Positions 5,385 through 8,324 of a DNA stretch of 8,324 bases are shown here, piece by piece. How positions within the stretch are numbered: the first letter of the stretch is position 1; every line of letters begins with the position of its first letter. Position numbers and translations under genes: made by a program. This stretch comes from Patescibacteria group bacterium (lineage in GTDB: Bacteria > Patescibacteriota > JACMRA01): contig JAOZKL010000036.1 in assembly GCA_029935375.1 (NCBI GenBank), positions 1-8,324 on the forward strand. Reading direction: 5' to 3'. The notes under the pieces were generated by a model. The model saw nothing but the letters and a program-made list of their open reading frames with translations. It searched no databases and was not told the DNA's origin.

Positions 5385-6729
5385 GTACCCAAAATTTGAT
5401 CAAAAAGATTGTAAGAACAAGGAGTGAATAGTAAAAAACAAATTCCCAAATATGAAACTTACCAGAATATAATAGCAATGTGTTGAGATAGTTCCAACTA
5501 GAAACAAGCTCTAAAAAATGCAAAATTATAGACTCCAACACAAGTGAAACTACAAGAAAAAGATCTCCGATCCATGGTATAAGTCCTATAATATTAAAAA
5601 TAGAAATAATTGGAATTAGCGGTATTACTAAAAAATTAGTAACAACTCCAACCACAGCCACCCTACCGGCTAAGTTAAGAATCACCGGAAGGGTGAATAA
5701 AAAAGCATAAAGAGAGGTGACAAAAAGAGACTTAGCACTTTTTAACCATTCAATCTCAGCATGGTGAGAAGATCCACCAAAGCCTTGAAAGATAATTGCA
5801 AAACTTGCTAAGAAAGAAAGCTGAAAAGAAACTGACCAAAGATATAATGGATTGAGCCAAAGCATAATCAACCCACTGTATAATAAGGCACGAAAACTAG
5901 AAACCCTTCTTCCCAAAAATGTTAACACAGACCAAGAAAATAAAATAGAAATTGCGCTACGAATAACTGGTGGCTGAGGACCGGCAAGAGCAATAAGCGT
6001 AAGAATACCTGCAAGTATAAACCATATAACTTTGCGTTTTTGTAATCCAATTTTTAATACCAGCCACTCCAAAAAAGTTAAAACCAGAACAACTTGAAAA
6101 CCAGAAACTGCAACAAGATGAGTTAGTCCAAGTAGCTTAATATTTTCATAAACTGGCCTGCTAAATTTTTGTGTACCACCAAGTACCAAACCATAAGAAA
6201 GTGCATAAACATCATCACAATTATGACCATATCCAAACACCTTTACAACTGGCTTTAATGTCTCACAAGTTGTGCGGTAATAACGGTCTGAGATGTATCT
6301 TTTTATATTGTTTTTAGTTCGTATAATGTTGCAAAGCAGGTCGCAAGAGCCGTGGTACTCTGGTTTGTGTTCAAAGATTATTTTACCAGAAATTCCATTA
6401 CTAAGTTTATATTCATCATAACTATACTCATCTTTTGAGAACGAAAAATGATCAAAACTCGCAAGTCCTGATAACTTCCTACCAGTTTCATACAATCTAT
6501 CCAATTCCAATATCCAAACATCAGATTGATACAAAACAGTATATTCAAAATTAAAGAATCTTGTCTTTGAGGATAAAATCCTAACACTAATATTGCGACT
6601 TTCTACGGCTTCAATATTATTGACAATTCTGTAGCTCAGGAATGAATTAAAAAGTGTAACAAAAACCAAAGTTACTAAAAAAATATTAGCACCATGAAAA
6701 TGTTTTTTATAAAACCTTACCTTCGCCAT
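5356..6729 (-). CDS. comEC: ComEC/Rec2-like DNA-uptake channel, without metallo-beta-lactamase domain
   Basis: The 457-residue protein is likely the inner-membrane channel that brings single-stranded DNA into the cytoplasm during natural transformation. A membrane anchor (~14-36) precedes an extracytoplasmic OB-like region (~40-155, DUF4131-type) and a polytopic Competence domain (~170-446). Family motifs visible are GLTHLVAVSG (201-210), GPQPPVIRSAI (250-260), LGRR (272-275) and the FQLSFLASF segment (302-310). The family's usual SGxH reads SGFQ here (Q212 instead of His). Full-length ComEC carries a C-terminal metallo-beta-lactamase-like domain; this protein stops after the last membrane segment with a basic tail, so that domain is absent or encoded elsewhere. 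ATG 6729 overlaps the end of the glycosyltransferase gene by 13 bases, implying translational coupling. The stop is TAA. Confidence 0.85.
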   Translation of the reverse strand: MAKVRFYKKHFHGANIFLVTLVFVTLFNSFLSYRIVNNIEAVESRNISVRILSSKTRFFNFEYTVLYQSDVWILELDRLYETGRKLSGLASFDHFSFSKDEYSYDEYKLSNGISGKIIFEHKPEYHGSCDLLCNIIRTKNNIKRYISDRYYRTTCETLKPVVKVFGYGHNCDDVYALSYGLVLGGTQKFSRPVYENIKLLGLTHLVAVSGFQVVLVLTFLEWLVLKIGLQKRKVIWFILAGILTLIALAGPQPPVIRSAISILFSWSVLTFLGRRVSSFRALLYSGLIMLWLNPLYLWSVSFQLSFLASFAIIFQGFGGSSHHAEIEWLKSAKSLFVTSLYAFLFTLPVILNLAGRVAVVGVVTNFLVIPLIPIISIFNIIGLIPWIGDLFLVVSLVLESIILHFLELVSSWNYLNTLLLYSGKFHIWEFVFYYSLLVLTIFLIKFWVQKRTSKAKS

Positions 6730-8198
6730 CTATCCATTTTTAACCCCGCTCCATAATCTTCACTTTCTTTAGCAAACCCTTGTTTATTCATCCAGTTTTC
6801 AAAATCTGAATCACTCCAAATATACGGAGATAGTACACAATCTTTTTCCACATTAGTGTCATAATAGTCCATCTCTCGCACAATGGCCTTGCCTTCAAAA
6901 GTTGGCATATCACGCTCTGGATCAAATACAAACACTTGTTCATTATAATAATACCTCATACCAGAATACGCAGATGCATTTGGCAATATAATATCAAACT
7001 GGCAATCATCAAAGCTATCGATGTCAGATATCAAATTAGTATAATCTGGTTTGAGATTAGGATTTTGCATAATATTACCAAGATACCACACCCCGCTAAA
7101 AAATATTAGAAATATACCAAAAAATACAACTGCTTTTTGTCCAAAATATTTATCCATAACTTTCAGTCCATAAACCGTCAAGACAACAACCAAAGGTATC
7201 AAAAATGCAATATATCTAATGTAAAAAACAGGAGTTACAAAAGACACTGCGAAAAATATAGTAAATAAAAATAAAAATAACGATGCAAGCTGGTTCTTAC
7301 CACTCTTAAACATAGCGGCTATACCAAATACTAAAAGTGGAACCCCGGTTGCGCTCAATACAAACCGTATTAAATATGATAAGTTATGATCGTCCATTAA
7401 AGAACCAACTCCTATAAAAAGTTTTATAACATTTTCACTAAAAGCTTTATAAGGATTGAATACCAACCAAAAACTGTCATTAACATCCCCAGATTGAGAA
7501 AACATTGTTGGTAACCACGGGAGATATAACAAGACTATTCCAACTCCTGTAAGTAACAATTTCTGAATATTTTTATCTTTCCAAAATTTCTTATCTTTTG
7601 TCTTTGTCAACAAAAACACCAGTTGATAGAGACTAAAAACAGCAAGAATAATAACAAAAAGAGAGTGTGTATACAAGCCAACCACAGCAGTTATCCCCCA
7701 TAACAACCACCATTTCCAATGAATATCTTTTTGCTTATTAATATATAAAGTGAGATATGTTAATATCGCCACAACAGCCATAAGCATAGAGTAAGAGCGA
7801 GCTTCTATACTATAATATAGTATCAATGGATTAAAAACTGCAAAACCAGCAACCAACCAACGATACAACTTTGAATCAAAAATAACCTCTCCAATCTTAC
7901 AGGTAAACCAGACTGCTGTTAAACCAAAAAGTAAAGAAACTGAACGCAGTACAACCTCAGAATATCCAAAAATAGAACCAATAAAATGTAACAATAAATT
8001 ATGCAATGGCGGGAAAGTATCTTGGGAAGAAATCTTTAGAACTTCTAAAAAATCAGACTGAACCAATACCGCAGTAAAGGACTCGTCTCTCCAAAAACCA
8101 AAACGACCAATACCATACAATCCAATTAAAAATGCTATAAAAACCGCTATGATCTTGTAGTCCAAAAACTGTTTTTTACCAAAAACTTTTACTATCAT
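6717..8198 (-). CDS. GT39/PMT-like polytopic membrane glycosyltransferase (GT-C fold)
   Basis: The 493-residue protein probably transfers a sugar from a lipid-phosphate donor to an acceptor on the outer face of the membrane. A first transmembrane helix (~15-33) is followed by the GT-C catalytic motif WRDES (D38, E39). DTFPPLH (60-66) corresponds to the family's HPPL loop, and IEARSYS (131-137) to the conserved S-x-EAR-x-Y motif of GT39/ArnT-like enzymes. About ten further hydrophobic segments run to ~374. A soluble domain with Asp/Tyr-rich stretches (~381-493) closes the protein, as in many bacterial members. It is the first gene of an operon with comEC; this need not mean a shared pathway. 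Acceptor (protein, teichoic acid or glycolipid) cannot be told. The stop is TAA, with no in-frame TGA. Confidence 0.85.
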   Translation of the reverse strand: MIVKVFGKKQFLDYKIIAVFIAFLIGLYGIGRFGFWRDESFTAVLVQSDFLEVLKISSQDTFPPLHNLLLHFIGSIFGYSEVVLRSVSLLFGLTAVWFTCKIGEVIFDSKLYRWLVAGFAVFNPLILYYSIEARSYSMLMAVVAILTYLTLYINKQKDIHWKWWLLWGITAVVGLYTHSLFVIILAVFSLYQLVFLLTKTKDKKFWKDKNIQKLLLTGVGIVLLYLPWLPTMFSQSGDVNDSFWLVFNPYKAFSENVIKLFIGVGSLMDDHNLSYLIRFVLSATGVPLLVFGIAAMFKSGKNQLASLFLFLFTIFFAVSFVTPVFYIRYIAFLIPLVVVLTVYGLKVMDKYFGQKAVVFFGIFLIFFSGVWYLGNIMQNPNLKPDYTNLISDIDSFDDCQFDIILPNASAYSGMRYYYNEQVFVFDPERDMPTFEGKAIVREMDYYDTNVEKDCVLSPYIWSDSDFENWMNKQGFAKESEDYGAGLKMDRWRR

Positions 8199-8206
8199 AT
8201 TAAAAG

Positions 8207-8287
8207 ATACAAATCTAAAATTTGGATAATTGTCAAATACACCTAAAAAGTTCTTTAATTAGACCTCTCTCCTAATTCGCTTTTCAA
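8207..8287 (-). promoter_or_regulatory. Candidate promoters upstream of the glycosyltransferase-comEC operon
   Basis: Two possibilities exist on the minus strand. TTGAAA (8287-8282), 18 bases, TCTAAT (8263-8258, five of six consensus bases) would give a leader of about 50 bases. TTGACA (8236-8231), 18 bases, TTGTAT (8212-8207, three of six) has a better -35 but a poor -10 and would give a leaderless message. Neither can be preferred from sequence. I see no gene in 8199-8324. Confidence 0.4.
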
Positions 8288-8324
8288 GTAGAAATTCTTA
8301 AATTTATTCTAAAAATGTTCTTTT

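Noticed and set aside
5240..5449. Minus-strand ORF of 69 codons overlapping the comEC 3' end.
   Set aside because: It lies in another frame across comEC, a terminator and the 63-codon gene, with no promoter or family resemblance.

Overview
The window is AT-rich and bacterial. Nearly every transcription unit has a recognisable sigma-70-type promoter (TTGACA, usually 17 bases, TAtaaT-like box). I see no clear Shine-Dalgarno sequence before any start, and leaders are very short. One promoter (DUF389 gene) predicts an almost leaderless mRNA. The gene set (coiled-coil M23 peptidase, DUF389 membrane protein, ComEC core without a metallo-beta-lactamase domain, GT39-type membrane glycosyltransferase, kelch-like 'GYFGGG' repeat protein) suits a small-genome bacterium such as a member of the Patescibacteria (CPR). 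That assignment is inference; there is no marker gene here.

Layout. 1-1107 (minus): N-terminal part of a tail-fibre-like protein with tandem ~48-residue repeats, broken at codon 60 by an in-frame TAA; it runs off the left edge. 1168-2529 (minus): secreted coiled-coil M23 endopeptidase. 2530-2720: divergent promoters and a plus-strand tRNA-Glu(CTC), followed by a probable bidirectional terminator. 2757-4361 (minus): DUF389 membrane protein with three degenerate repeats in its C-terminal half. 4396-5384 (plus): two small unrecognised genes, each with its own promoter, 5' hairpin and terminator. 5356-8198 (minus): a two-gene operon of a GT39-like glycosyltransferase and a ComEC-like channel, overlapping by 13 bases. 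8199-8324: upstream region with possible promoters only.

The most interesting part is 4488-5329. Read with the standard code, these genes fall into fragments. Read with TGA as a sense codon, they become clean ORFs of 169 and 63 codons, with five in-frame TGA and no internal TAA or TAG, each ending in TAA shortly before a terminator. The four long minus-strand genes have about 1,940 codons and no TGA at all. Either a small cassette comes from a TGA-recoding lineage or phage (glycine as in Gracilibacteria/Absconditabacteria, or tryptophan as in code 4), or TGA is a sense codon here and is unevenly used. Amino-acid composition mildly favours glycine.

Likely cellular roles: the peptidase, the glycosyltransferase and ComEC all act at the cell envelope (wall remodelling, surface glycosylation, DNA uptake). 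The repeat protein would be a surface or phage-tail-type adhesin if expressed. Functions of the DUF389 protein and of the two TGA-containing genes are unknown.
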